From Syngnathus acus (lineage: Eukaryota; Chordata; Actinopteri; Syngnathiformes; Syngnathidae), in contig NC_051107.1 of NCBI RefSeq assembly GCF_901709675.1, positions 1,481,501-1,545,500 on the forward strand: a stretch of DNA of 64,000 nucleotides, read 5' to 3'. The translations under genes and the position numbers were made by a program. The notes beneath the pieces were generated by a model. The model did no database searches. It was not told where the DNA came from and saw only the letters and a program-made list of their open reading frames with translations. Every line of letters starts with the position of its first letter. Position 1 is the stretch's first letter. This document shows positions 1 to 13,000 of the stretch, one piece after another.

Positions 1-185
1 GGCTTTAAAAACCAAAATTGAACGAGGAAATTCGAGATTCCCTGAAAAAGCGAAGAAGCGTCAGCGTCCCCCTCGAAGAGAAACATGGCGGCCACAGTGC
101 GTCTCAGTTTGAAAGTCTGTTGTTGGATAGAAGCAGTTTGTTTCTTGTAGAAGCAATAAATAAATAAATAGCCAGTGTGGAAGTG

Positions 186-287
186 TCCATCCATCCATCC
201 ATCCATCCATCCATCCATCCATCCATCCATCCATCCATCCATCCATCCATCCATCCATCCATCCATCCATCCATCCATCCATCCATC
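186..287. repeat. (TCCA)n microsatellite
   Basis: About 25 uninterrupted copies of the tetramer TCCA lie just downstream of the iqsec3 stop. Reading frames over it give Met-Asp-Gly-Trp repeats, which are not protein. In fishes such tetramers often sit at the tail of an interspersed repeat; a matching fragment ending CCATCCATTTTCTGTACCGC occurs near 48549. Confidence 0.95.
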
Positions 288-591
288 AATCATCCATCGT
301 GAGTAGATTTTTGGAAGTCCTTCTTTTCCGCTTTGCTCATTTTTTTTGGGACAACAGTCGCAGGTGAGGATATTTTCTGCTCTCTGTCCATCCCAATTTT
401 AGCTCGAGTTAAAAAGGTGGCTTTTGAAAATCGAATCAAATGTTATCCACACATGACATTGCTTTTTTCAAATCTAAGCATATTTTCCTAAATATAATTA
501 AATGTTGTTTTTTTTTTTTAAATAATTCTTCTGATGATATATTTTATGTACATTGTGTACTGTTAAATAAGCAGGGTTAATTAAATTCTAT

Positions 592-1077
592 TTACACCAT
601 GCTCCGAGAGCCGCTAGGGGTCCGATGTAGGCTGAGGCGGGGGTCCGGGGGGATGTACTGATGCGGGTGGTTGTATGGCGGCGGCGGCGGAGGAAGAGGG
701 GGTTGGTAGCCGTCTCCGCCGCCGCATTGCGAAGGGTCAGGCGAACGCAGAGGTGTGGACGTGGCCGACTGGCTCAGCTGGTAATGCTGGTAGTAGTGGT
801 GTGGGTGGTAGTGGGGGTGCGGGTGGGGGGGCGCGTGGCTGAGGAAGGCCTCCATGCGGGCGTGGCCGCCGTTGTCCAACATGATGACCTTGACGATCTG
901 CTGACACTGGATGAGCGCCTCGGGCCGCAGGTCGGCCACGCTGGCGGCGGGCTGGGGGCGTGGCCGCTGGGCCGGGGTGCCCGGGTGGACCGGCGGCTCC
1001 CCCCCGTGGTTAAGAAGCCCCGCGCTCTCGGGACTGCTGCTGAGCTGGTACGTCTGAAGCCTGTTGTGAATTGACAC
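592..1077 (-). CDS. iqsec3: iqsec3 last coding exon (Pro-rich tail, PDZ-ligand-like end)
   Basis: After acceptor CTAAACTAG the frame reads [20 protein letters not shown], then a Pro-rich region, [20 protein letters not shown], His/Tyr-rich repeats, [19 protein letters not shown], and a stop right after SGSRSMV. The VSIHNRLQ and QCQQIVKVI blocks and the C-terminus match IQSEC3. The final four residues resemble a PDZ ligand, which could tether the protein to synaptic scaffolds. A 137-residue plus-strand frame here is an antisense shadow. Confidence 0.92.
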   Translation of the reverse strand: MSIHNRLQTYQLSSSPESAGLLNHGGEPPVHPGTPAQRPRPQPAASVADLRPEALIQCQQIVKVIMLDNGGHARMEAFLSHAPPHPHPHYHPHHYYQHYQLSQSATSTPLRSPDPSQCGGGDGYQPPLPPPPPPYNHPHQYIPPDPRLSLHRTPSGSRSMV

Positions 1078-4000
1078 CTAGTTTAGAAAACAGCCAAGAG
1101 AACAGCATCAAATGTTATCAAGCTGGTTCCTCCGCTATGATCCGTCAAGCCCTCTTTATTCATTTTTTTCTGGGGGGGGGGGGTGAAAGTGGTGGTGATG
1201 TCATAACACAAACACGCACACACGTGGGGTGAAGGGGGGGCTTGGTTTGGTCCTCTGTGGATGCTGGGAATTGTGCGTGAGGGGTGGTGGGGGGAAGCCG
1301 GGTGGTTCCAAAGGGGACACTGAGGGCACCTGTATCGCCCTTCCAAACCACTGTGTGGCGCTATGGGGAGGGGGGGGGGACATACTCAGGATTGGGTGGA
1401 GGGAACCAGAACGTGCGGTTGGTAGAAGAGGAGGGCAAGCACACAAGACGTCTAACAAGCAACAAGGCACGATGCACAAGTCCTATTATTGCTACTCTTA
1501 TTCTTTTCTCCTGTCTTTGTCCTCCCAAGTAGGGGTTGAACCACTTCAGAAGTTTTAATTTTGTTTTGGCCTTTGTATTAGTTTTAATTCGTATTTAGAG
1601 CAGGTGAAAATGCGATAACGAGTGTAAGATTTTAAAAAAAGGTCACCAAGTATTGTGTCATAAACTACAATTTTCTACAATTTTTTTAATTTACCAAAAT
1701 AAAAAATCAGAAAGCTCACCGATTATATAATTGACAAAAACTAAATTTGTATTTTTTACATGTTTGTCTTGTTTTGTATCCAAAAATAAATGATTGTTTG
1801 AATTGTGATTTCAATGATTACCAACACAATCAGTTTTTTTTTTTTTTTTCTTTTTTCAGAACGGAGCAGTGCCATTTTGCTCTATGATATGGTTTTAGTC
1901 AATTTGTCAACTCGCCGACCTATGGGTCCAACCCCTACTTTTTAGAACTAGCTTAAGAAGAAGAACACTATCGATATCCAGTCCCTGAGTAGATGTTCTG
2001 ATCATCCGATCATCTTCCAGTGCAAATGATTGTGAGCGACTGACACAACAGGCCAGCGGTAGATCCAAGATTGGCTCTCCACGCAGGTTTCTTGATGCTA
2101 ATAGTCCAAGTTTCTTTCGTTTGTTTTCCGCCACTTTGTGAAAAAACACGAGCTGATTGTCCGTCTCATCACATCGCGTCGTCATTGGCGAGCAGCTGTT
2201 TTCGTGACTTTGCACGACGGCTTCGTCCGATTGGCGGACGGATGAAAGGATGGGGACAGAAGAGCTGCACTCTGCACTGCGGCGACCGACTCCCACCCCC
2301 ACCGCTCCCCGTCCGGATGAATGCGCTTTGACAGCTAGCGTTTCATTCGCACCAGCTGCTGACATTCACCGCAGCCCGTGTGGCGGGACAAGAGGACAAT
2401 CTCCCGCAATGAGAATCATTTTAGATCTTAAATGTAATTTAAATTATGGGGTTTAAATCAATGGCCAAAAAAAAAAAAAAGCTCAATATCTAATTAGGCC
2501 ACTCAAGCCTGAGTTACATTCAATGTCAACTTGAGGCTGAGTGCGTGTCCTCTGCCTCCAGGGGACGCACCGCCGCAGAGAAGCGGGAGGGAGAAAAGGT
2601 CATCCTGTAGCCGCAAAGCCTCCTGGGTAACGTAGTTGAGATGGCTTCTGTTTGCTTGTCCAGGATGAGTGGAAAAAGGGAATCCAAATGCATTTGGAGT
2701 TTTGTTTTTCCACCTTCACCACTCTTGACGTCAATCTACCTCTTTATTTATTTTATTTTTTTATCGATCCTGTTTACGCCTCACTACGCTAGCTCGAGCA
2801 CTTACCTGTCGTTGGGGACGTACTTGGCCATGTTGTTAAGCACTCACCTCCACGGCGTTTTGTCCACTTCTGTCCTCAAGCTCCTGGTTTCCTGAAGCCA
2901 CAGTGTTACAACCTTCACTGAGCTAAGGTACACATTTTACATTGGAAAAATCACACAACTAAAATCCACTAGTCTTTCAATAAAGTTCAGTAATTTTATA
3001 TTTATTACCACTAATATTTGTTGGTTTTCATAAAACTCAAAGAATATATGCCTGTGAGTATTATTACATTGTCTTTCTACTTGTGTTGCTGCACGATTTG
3101 TTTTCAAGTGGGAGTTATAATGCCAACACATCGATGCTAGTTTTGTTAGCAAGTTCATGGCATTTTACCTTATGTGTTAGCATGAAGCTAATGTACTTTT
3201 CTCTTTCAAAGGGAGAGTCAAGCTGGGAATGGTGTAAACAAGGTATTTTGGTTCATATTGTGTTTGTGGAATATGAATTAAGCATTATTCATCTCAGGGG
3301 GCAGCCATTTTGCTACTTGCTGTCGAGTGAAAATCACATCACAGTTGCGCAGGGGCTCAGGTTGAAACGGCACATGACCAAAATTCTGAAAACAGTTTGA
3401 GACTAGTGGGGCCACATAGAACATATTATAGCAAAGAAAAAAATTCACTTGACTAAAATCAGTGGCATAGTCGAGCCTCAAATTACCTACCTGACGTGCC
3501 GGCGTGTTTTCCTCGCAGCTCCAGTTGCGTGCCGTTGTTGATCGGTTGCGTCTTTGCCCCCTGCTGCTTCTCCAGCTCCCCTGAAGTGAGCAAGCGAGCG
3601 TAAGACACGCACCGCCGCCCTCATCATCGTCGCCATTATCACACGGGCGTCGACATGCACCTCCCACGCCGGGCGCTTCATCGCGGTAATTAAATGCCAC
3701 AGTTGATACTAATTGCCCGTCGCCGCCAATCACACTGACTTTGTATTGTTGTTTTGGCTACAATTTTCCATAAAATCTTACACTCAATGCGTATCTGCTC
3801 CATTTCCGACACCTCGGCGATGGACTCCTTCAGATCTTCTACAAATTTGAGCAGCTCCTCAGCGCTTTGAGCGCAAAAGTTGAGCACCTGCTTCTTGTCA
3901 GAGCCGAACGGCGAAAGGATGGTGATGCCGTGTGGGTAGTCTGATGGAGAAAAATGGACAAATTGAAAATGAATTCCAATTACATGGGTAAAAAATGCAG

Positions 4001-7000
4001 AGACGGTGACTCACATTCATTCTCGAACAAGTGGAACTGCATCCCGAGAAGGCCCAGGGCTTTGCAGAACGTGTAGGCTGCCGAGCTCTTCTTTTTTGGA
4101 CAAAGCTTTAATATCTGTGGACGGACACACACACAATAAAAATATATCTGTTTTATTTAATATAGAAAAATTATGTTGATTCTTGTTGTTGGATCTAGAA
4201 ATAACTAAAATGCGGAACATTTTGATCTTTAGCAAGTGATGTCACTCGCCCACATTTGCATTTATTTTGTTTGTCTTTTAACCTCGCATTAATTTTAAAA
4301 ACAATTTGGTCTCAGAATCAAAGCTTAGTTCCCTGATGAAATGCAATCATTGTGACTTTGAGATGACATTTGTCCCACTTTTCAGATACGAGCGGCAAAC
4401 GTCTCATGGGAATTCATCCCACTTGTAACTTTTCTGCCCGAAATGTGCCATTTAACCTCCAGCCACCAATTAAGCAGACACTACTTTTGTCGTCCCATTT
4501 GTGTGAGATCAGCATTTTGCATAATGACGGCTGCTGAACGACTTTGAAACCATAACCCACCATGTGACTCCTAATGAGAATAATAATCATGCCCGACACA
4601 AAGTCTTTGATTTGTGCCGTGGCCCGAGTCAAACCTTTTTTTTTTTACAGCCGCACCTTCCGGCTGCTCTGTGAGATGGATTTTTCCCGCTTGACTTTAT
4701 TAGAAGCAACACATGCAGAGATGTCACAACAGTATAAGAAGCTTTAACGTGCGGGAAGGTTTAAACTGTCATTTGTCATGTGAAATCTACTGGTGTGGGA
4801 ATCAGACGTGTTTTTTTTTTTTTTTACCACAATGAGATCGTTGAAGAGGAACACTTCTCGCTGGTGTGCCGCCTGCTTCTGAGCCTTGTTGGCATCCGTC
4901 ACCTCGAAAAGACGACTGCAGCACACCAATCGTCTGTGAGGCACCGACAGCACCTGCAGGCACATTCGGGAAAAACTAATCACACCACTGTGGAGACTTA
5001 AAACTTTGCTGTAATAAAAAAAAAAGGATATTGGCTCATTTCTGTCACTTGGCAGGATGGAAGCATTGTTGACATTTATTTTTCTAGAGGGGGGAGGCTG
5101 CTAATGAACAAAAGGACATACACAAAAACTCTTTTGATAATAGTTTGGCCTTGGTGGAGGTGTGTTGGACTAAGTGAGCAATCTGGTCATAAATGATCAT
5201 TGAGGCGTTGCTATAGCAACACTGAGTCGGTGATACAGTACTGCCTTGCAGGACCAAATTGGCCTGTCATAACCGAATATTTTCAGAAACGATTATTCTT
5301 TGATTCTTCACTCGATTAATCGAATAAAACGCTAACATTTTAGATTGCATTAAAGCTTATTAACTAAAAATGACTGTTGAGAAGATGAGATCAGAGGATT
5401 TGGGCGATTTTAAGTTTAACACATGCTCTAAACGATTACTTGATTATGTAATAGTTGCCGATTAATTCGATTATGGATTTGTTGTTGATTGATCAAATAA
5501 TTCTGAAGGCTTTGCTCGTGTCTGTATTATTATTATTATTTTGTAATTTAATCATCTAAATCACTTGACGCTAACGTCGCTAACAGCATTGTAACTTCAT
5601 ACCAGCAAATTGTACAATTCAAACAATGTTTGGTGACTTGGATGAAGATTCAAAAAGAGGATAGGAGGCGGCTTCTTCTTTCTTGCTTCCTTCTTACTCT
5701 AATCCGATCACGTTGATTGCGAGCCGCGTGGGTCCTGGCACAGCGCTCGATTAAAAGGGGTCATGTAAAGGTTTATCACAACAGAGGCTTGGCTGCACAA
5801 AATTGCCTTTGCCGAGTAGTCCAATCATATCCTTGGAATAAAAGGGAAGCAATGGAAGGGCTGTCACGAGCACAGCCGGGCTCCTATTTGTGATCGGATC
5901 CGAATATACGCCCAACGTTTCCACTTTTCATTTTCCGCCAGCACCCCTGCGGATAATTTGCACAACCTTCTACTTGTCACCACGGGGGATCATGCACATT
6001 TCCCCGCTCGCCTCCTTTTTCATCACAGCTCATGTCAGAAGAGCCATGTAATGACATCATTAGTATGAAACCCACGTCATATCCTGACAGTGTTATTATG
6101 AACTTACACGACCCCCTTGAGTTTGTCCTAAATAGACATAAAAGTAGTTACATGGCGCTAAATATTTGAGATGCAGTGACTTTGCTGTAATTAAGCCTTA
6201 AAATATTCATAACGGCCAAACTTTCATTGTGGAGAAAGCCATTACAGTGAGGCACTGTTTAATACGTTTTCGACCAAATACGTATAAATTCACATTAGAG
6301 TGAGACCATATCAGTCTTCTACACGCTTTGAACACAAAACCTATTATAGCACACTTTTAAAGTATTCCTCAGCGCCTCACTTAGTTCTCCTGATATTTAT
6401 CACCTCTGAAACTGACACAGAAAATAAATAGCATTTAAATCAAAGCATATTACTTTGCATATGAGATTTTCCTCGCCTAGATGCGGGTGAGCAAGGGTTA
6501 TGTAAATAAACCTGATTGGATAATCATAATAAAAAAAAAACTGCACAATGCAGTCAGTCCACAATCAACTTTCTTTTCCTCTTGCCTTTTGTGGTACTGA
6601 CAGCTCTTTGTGGGCATGAGGAGTCACTTCCTGTCTCAACGATCCATCATTTGGGGCTCTGACTACGCGCTCTCTGTCATCCGATGGCTACCCATCCATC
6701 ACTGACACAGTTGCTAAAGGGGGGGGGCGTAAAAACACAGGAGGGGGCGGGGCGGTGAGGAAGATGGCGCCAATAAGACTTTCAATGTCATCGAGAAAGT
6801 CGATGGGAGATGACTAACTTTTTCCTCCATGTTGGATGTGAATAACAGGGAGGGTAAAGTTAACAATGTTGGATTGTAGTTGATTTTGAAAGCGTACAGA
6901 TAAATGTTTGGCTCTGAATAAAAAACAAAAAGACCTTACTGCATTGAGGACTTGCGGTATACCGAGAACACTTACACAAGAAACCCTCGGCACTTAATGA

Positions 7001-10000
7001 CGGATGGAGCTGGCGTAACAAGTTGGATGTACTCATTGCCTTCTAATGGATAACAAATGTGCTCAGCTAACAGTACTTAAGCTAGGTGTTAGCGATAAGG
7101 TCTTGAATAATGACCGGCTTGGCACAGAAAGTGCGTGAGTCTCGGCACTTGTGATAAATCGTCAACCGGCGCTCGACTAAGACACCGCCCGATGGTCCAA
7201 GAAATGAGGCCGAGAGCAAGACGGGGAGGCGGGGATAAGGACGGGGATTTTTTGTTTCCTCACCGTTTTCATGCCCACGATGGACTGCTCCACCTTGGAG
7301 ACGTAAGTGACGTGGTCTTCGTTGGAGCGCAGTTCTCTCATCTGGATTCTCTCGTAGATGCCCACCACCATGTCGCGGGGGATGTCCGCACCGTCGTCCA
7401 CGCCTGAGAAATAGGAGACAAACGTTGATAGATGTTGCAATACTCACCGCTCACTTCTGAAACAAGTTTTTTAAAAAAAGCATCTTGGTTTAAATTATGT
7501 CGGCCTCCAAACAGACAATCAATCCAAGTGTTCCCAAAATGAGATTAACAAACGGTAGTGGACGGTGAGATGACAAAAAAAATTCCAAAGACAAGTAGGC
7601 CGGCTGGGACCTCGTGGCACGTTTTCATTTGCCTAAGATGCCGGGATTGATTTTCCCGCTTGATCTAATCGCCGCGTTCCGTCTGGATGAATTTACGAAA
7701 GTTGGTGCGCATCGACCTCCCGCGGGCCTGATCGATTGGCGTTTTTGTTGCGTACCTCGGAGGTTGCGTATGAAGTCCTCCAGCAGCATTTTCCGGTCCG
7801 GCTTGATGTTGGGACTGTACATGTCGGTGTTGAGCAGAATGATGGCGAAAGCCAGGATGAAGATTGTGTCAGGGTTGTGGAACTGCTGCACCACGTCGGG
7901 GTTGCACATACAGTAGCGCTGACTGCGGGGAGGCATGAATATAGACAGACAGCATTCATTAAAATGGGGACAAATATGGGTCTGGCGTCAAATACATAAG
8001 CTGCGATAGCCACAAATAACCCAGACAGTCAAGATACAGACTGGCTAATGGCTAGCCCGCGCTAACCTGAGCTGAAAACAACAAACTTTACACTCTTATT
8101 TTCTGACTCCCACGTCACTCACCGGGTTAGGCTCCGCCTTTTAAAGCCACACACACACAAAATCACAGATATATGTAGTATGGAACATGAGATGACCACA
8201 ATTGGACAAGCACAATTTTTCCTGATTACTCAATTCATAAGATAGAACAATCCATCCATTTTTTTGTACAATAAGTAGAAAAGAATCACATCTCACAGCA
8301 TTCAACATACGTATAATATTCAAATACCGTGGATGTGCATGAAAGCTAGTATGGATTTATTGCTTTAATTTGACTTCATTTGACACTAACATTTTCCTCT
8401 CTGTGGCTTTAAAACCCATTTGTCCTACCGGGTCGAACGCATCATGCATCACAGAGAACTCCGCTGGGTCCTTGGCTGTAGTTAAACATGCAGAATCTTT
8501 TATGTACACTATGTGCACACTCAGAGAGCATAAATGCACAACACACAGGAGAACCACAACATTCTAACTCACTACCAAATGTAGTCGACCAATAGTGTTT
8601 CATAAGAAAGGCCCCATCCGTTTAAAAATGTGTCTGTGTGTGTGTGCACCCAATGGAGAGGGATTATTTCAAATCAAATGCATAAAGTATGAACACTCCC
8701 AGGCTCGAGGATGAATAATACAACAGTACAATGGTGTATGAGGAATCAGACAGCAAGTAAAGAAGGAAACGTGTGTGTATTGTACTGTAATAGTTAATTA
8801 GAGCAGTCATCTTTTACACACTGGGCTTGTGGCGCAGTTTTATGGGCCTGTTGAGCTTGTGTGAAGGCTCTACTGAACTTATTCGCTTGAATTGGTTTTC
8901 CACAAAAACACACATGCAGGAGCAAGGCTAGTAGTTTTTTAATGTGTTTTTTAATATGGCAACATTATTATTATTAATTTATAATATTCATATCCCTATG
9001 ATTGTATGATTTTAATTTTTAGTTTGATGAACAGCACTTTTCCAGAGTTGAGGTTGTTGTTGTTCAAGTGTTCTAGAAATAAGGTTGAGTTTAAGTCTGC
9101 TAGCTTTTTGCTAACACAGAATGGAAAACACCATAGAAGGGGTAACGAAAAGCATCAGTTATCTTTCTGGCAGTTGAACCCCTCACTCTCTCAACCACTG
9201 AAGTGTGCGCGGCACTGAAAAGGACAAATGCACGCAAAGCAGCTGGCCCTGATGGCATCCCTGGCCGGGTGCTCAGGAACTGTGCTGAGCAGCTGACGGA
9301 GGTGTTCACCAACCTGTCTCTGGCCCAGGCAACTGTCCCATTGTGCTTCAAGACCACCTCCATTGTGCCGTTGCCTAAACACCGCTCTGCGAAGGGCCTC
9401 AACGACTCCCGCCCAGTTGCACTCGTCTCCCACTTCATAAAGTGCCTCGAGAGGCTGCTCCTGGGTCACGTCAAATCTGGGCCCTCACCTTCTCTGGACA
9501 AACACCAATTTGCCTACCGAGCAAACAGGAGCACGGATGACGCCATCTCCTCTGCACTACATGCAGCCCTCTCCCACCTGGACGAGAGCAACACCCGTGT
9601 GCGGATGCTGTTCATTAACTTCAGCTCTGCATTTAACACCATCATCCCCTCCAAAGTCATCACCAAACTTGGCAACCTTGTGGAGAACAAGGACCTCAAC
9701 ATCAACCCCTCTGTCATCAACTGGATACTTGACTTCCTAACCAACAGACCCCAGTCCGTTAGACGGCCTCACCTCCTCCACCCTAGCCCTGAGCACCGGC
9801 ATCCCACAGGGTTGCGTGCTGAGCCCACTCCTCTACTCCCTCTACACCTACGACTGCACTCCTGCGCATAGCTCGAACACCATCCTCAAGTTTGCAGACG
9901 ACACAACAGTGGTGGGCCTCATCAAAACCAACGATGAAACGGCCTACAGGGAGGAGGTACAGCACCCGACGACGTGGTGTGCCAACAACAACCTGGCCCT

Positions 10001-13000
10001 CAAGAAAACGAAGGAGCTCATCGTTGACTTCAGGAAGACTGAGGCTGACACGCACCCCATCCATATCAACGGGGAGGAGGTCGAGCGGGTCGCCACCTTC
10101 AAATTCCTGGGTGTCCAGATCTCTGATGACCTCTCCTGGTCCCTCAACACCTCGTCGCTGGTCAGTAAGGCCCACAAGCGTCTTTTCTTCTTGAGGAGAC
10201 TGAGGAAAGCCCATCTATCTCCTCGAATCCTGGTGAACTTCTACCGGTGTACCAACGAGAGTATCCTCACCAACGGCATCATGGTCTGGTACGGCAACTG
10301 CACAGCCGCGGACCGGAAGTCACTGCAGAGGGTGGTGAAGATGGCCCAACGCATCATCGGCACATCACTTCCTACCATCGAGTCGATTTACCAAAAACGG
10401 TGCCTGAAGAAGGCACGCAGCATCGTCAAAGACTCCAGTCATCCCAACCACAGACTGTTTACTCTTCTTCCTTCTAGGAAGTGATACCGGACTCTTCGGG
10501 TCAAGACGAGTAGACTGAGGAAAACCTTTTTCCCCTCTGCCGTCATCGCCCTGAACTCCGCAGCACAACACCCCTGAACTCTTATCATTCTGAACCCTGC
10601 AGCACAATAACCCCACCACAACAACACCCGTATTACCTGCATATACTGACCATATCTGCATATAATTCTATATAATCTATATATTTATTCATCACTCTTA
10701 CTCCGCTTGTACATATCTGTTCATATCTGGTTATACCGACACTATATATATTTATAACCCTATATTTATAATTAGCATTCTAGTACCGCCTGCAAATATT
10801 TGTTCTACTGTACCTTATTGTAAATACTTAACCAGTCATATCCGCACTCGTCCCTCTTGTATATTATCCCGCATAGTATAACTCACCTCATATTTACCTG
10901 ATTGCACTGTACCTACTGCTCAGTATTCTTTTTACTCTGCACTTTACTGCTTTTTGCACTTCTGGTTGGATGTCAAAGTTCATTTCGCTGTACTGTACTT
11001 GTGCTGTACACTGACAATAAAATTGAATCTAATCTAATCTAATCTAATCTAATCTAATCTAATCTAATATTTGAACACAAACGGTGGAGTGACAGATAAT
11101 CAAAAACTCATAGGCATATATTCTTTATCTTCTGTGGAGAACGACTAGTACTATTACAGTATTACTACAAAATGTCCACTGAATTCCAACAGTTATTAGA
11201 TTTTATATATAAAGTACAATACTATAGATTTTGCATTATGCACATTTTTGTTGATGTATTTCTTGGGAGGTTGGAACACATTAATGGTATTTCCATTCAT
11301 GTCAGTGGGGAAAGATGATTTGAGATATAACTTCTATGAGTTTCAAGTGTGGTGACAGAATAACTTCAACTTGTATCTCAAGGCACTACTGTATTTATTT
11401 TACTGTTGAAACCGCAGCACGGCTAATCCTATTTGGGATGCTACATTATGCAAATGCACAGTGTAAACATTTGCAGCATGCACCATTTTGTTCATTCGTT
11501 TTGTCCACTGACGCAGCAAACAGTGAAGCTGCTGCTGCTTCCCATGCCAGCCACGATTTTTGGGGGGATGCGTCGTTCCCCCCCCCCCTGCTTGTTTTTG
11601 GAGATGCTTCTGATCTCAGCAGGGGAGGTAAGAGAGGGGGGTTGGGGATGGGGAGGGGTACATGAAACGCCGGTGGACGTTACGCAACACTGGTTATTTA
11701 TAAATCCTCTCCCCTCTTTTGTTTTCATGCCCTTTTCAATCCTTGCCACCCCCCTCAGGTTTGTTCCGCTCTCACGCCTTTTGCTCTAACACGCAGATGC
11801 CCAGGCATTTGCCGGTGCCATGGTCTCTTGAGCCACACATTTTGTTTACCTCCTTGTCGTGCACCTCAGGCAACTGTGACAGGTGACCGTTCAACTCAGA
11901 GATGCCAGACAGCGTCAACTCGTGTTTATTTTCAACTGTGATGAGGACCGAAAGAAAGATCCAACACAAATTTGCAAGTCTCATGTTGGAGCTTCTCGAA
12001 AATGCAAAATATATACATTCTTTTTCATCCCCTGAATTTTTTTTTTTTTTATAAATGTATAAAAATAATAACCTGATATAAAACCGGTCAAGGTCAAAAC
12101 CTTGCATTTGGACCCATTAAAAACTGTTTTTATCATTTTATTTAGCCAAAAAATTAGTGTATTAAAGAGTCATGTCATATTTTTTACATCAGACATTACA
12201 TTTTACATTAGTTGATTACTTGGAATGGACTTTACTGTAGCTGTAACAAATTGGTAATAAATACTGAGCAAACTCTAAGAACAGTTTGGTCATTAATAAC
12301 CAAACTGTTCAAACTGTGTCAAAAAGGGACCGACCAAAAAAGTTGGGTCGAATAAATAACCCACAAAGTAACCCCAAAAATTAGATGGTTATGATAAAAC
12401 AACCCCCCAAAAATTGTAATTTTTTTTCCAACACTGAAAATTGGGCTGTTTTTGTAGTTTAATCATTTATCTAAATTTTTGGGGGGTTAAATAAGAGTAT
12501 ATAACCCCAAAACTGTATTGGGAGTACACACAAAAGCCTGCATCCCACTCAGCTGCAAAGGTTTGCGAAGAAAGCGCTCAGTGGCTTTTCGCCAGAGTTC
12601 GTTCAAGGTCACATAGATGTTAGCCAGATTCAAATTTGAACGAACCCTGATAAAAAAAAAATCACCATTTGCTATCTTCATAAACGACCGCTGTTCAATG
12701 GGATATTGCTTAGTAACTATTTTTGGAGTGTCAATCATATGAAACTCAATAAACAATATCATAACAATAAAATATTTTTAAAAATAATTAATTATACAGG
12801 TAAGACAAAAAATAATCACATCCTAGCAATAGAACAATTAAAAAATATGCAAATCGCTTGCTAATTACCTGAATGCCTCGATGAGACGTTCCACCTTCTG
12901 GGCTTCTCCCTGGACACGAATGTGGGCCTGGAATTTCCTCAGCGCGTCGTCCAGCTCCATCCCCGAGAAATCCATCTCATCCACTACGCAGCTGTTGAGG

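Larger units (their letters stand above)
7923..12868 (-). other. iqsec3 intron carrying a LINE and a hairpin
   Basis: A 4.9-kb intron between exons 5 and 6. It holds the L2-like LINE (separate entry), a perfect 12-bp inverted repeat at 12279-12310, and a following stretch with TTGGGT and AACCC words typical of fish MITE debris. The remainder is AT-rich and unremarkable. Confidence 0.6.

Noticed and set aside
661-1074. 137-residue plus-strand open frame
   Set aside because: It is exactly antisense to the last iqsec3 exon and has Arg/Val-rich composition expected from the opposite strand of a Pro/His-rich exon.
1907-2365. 152-residue minus-strand open frame in the last iqsec3 intron
   Set aside because: No recognisable domain, no clear splice links to iqsec3 in the right phase, and mixed composition; probably chance in a GC-richer patch.
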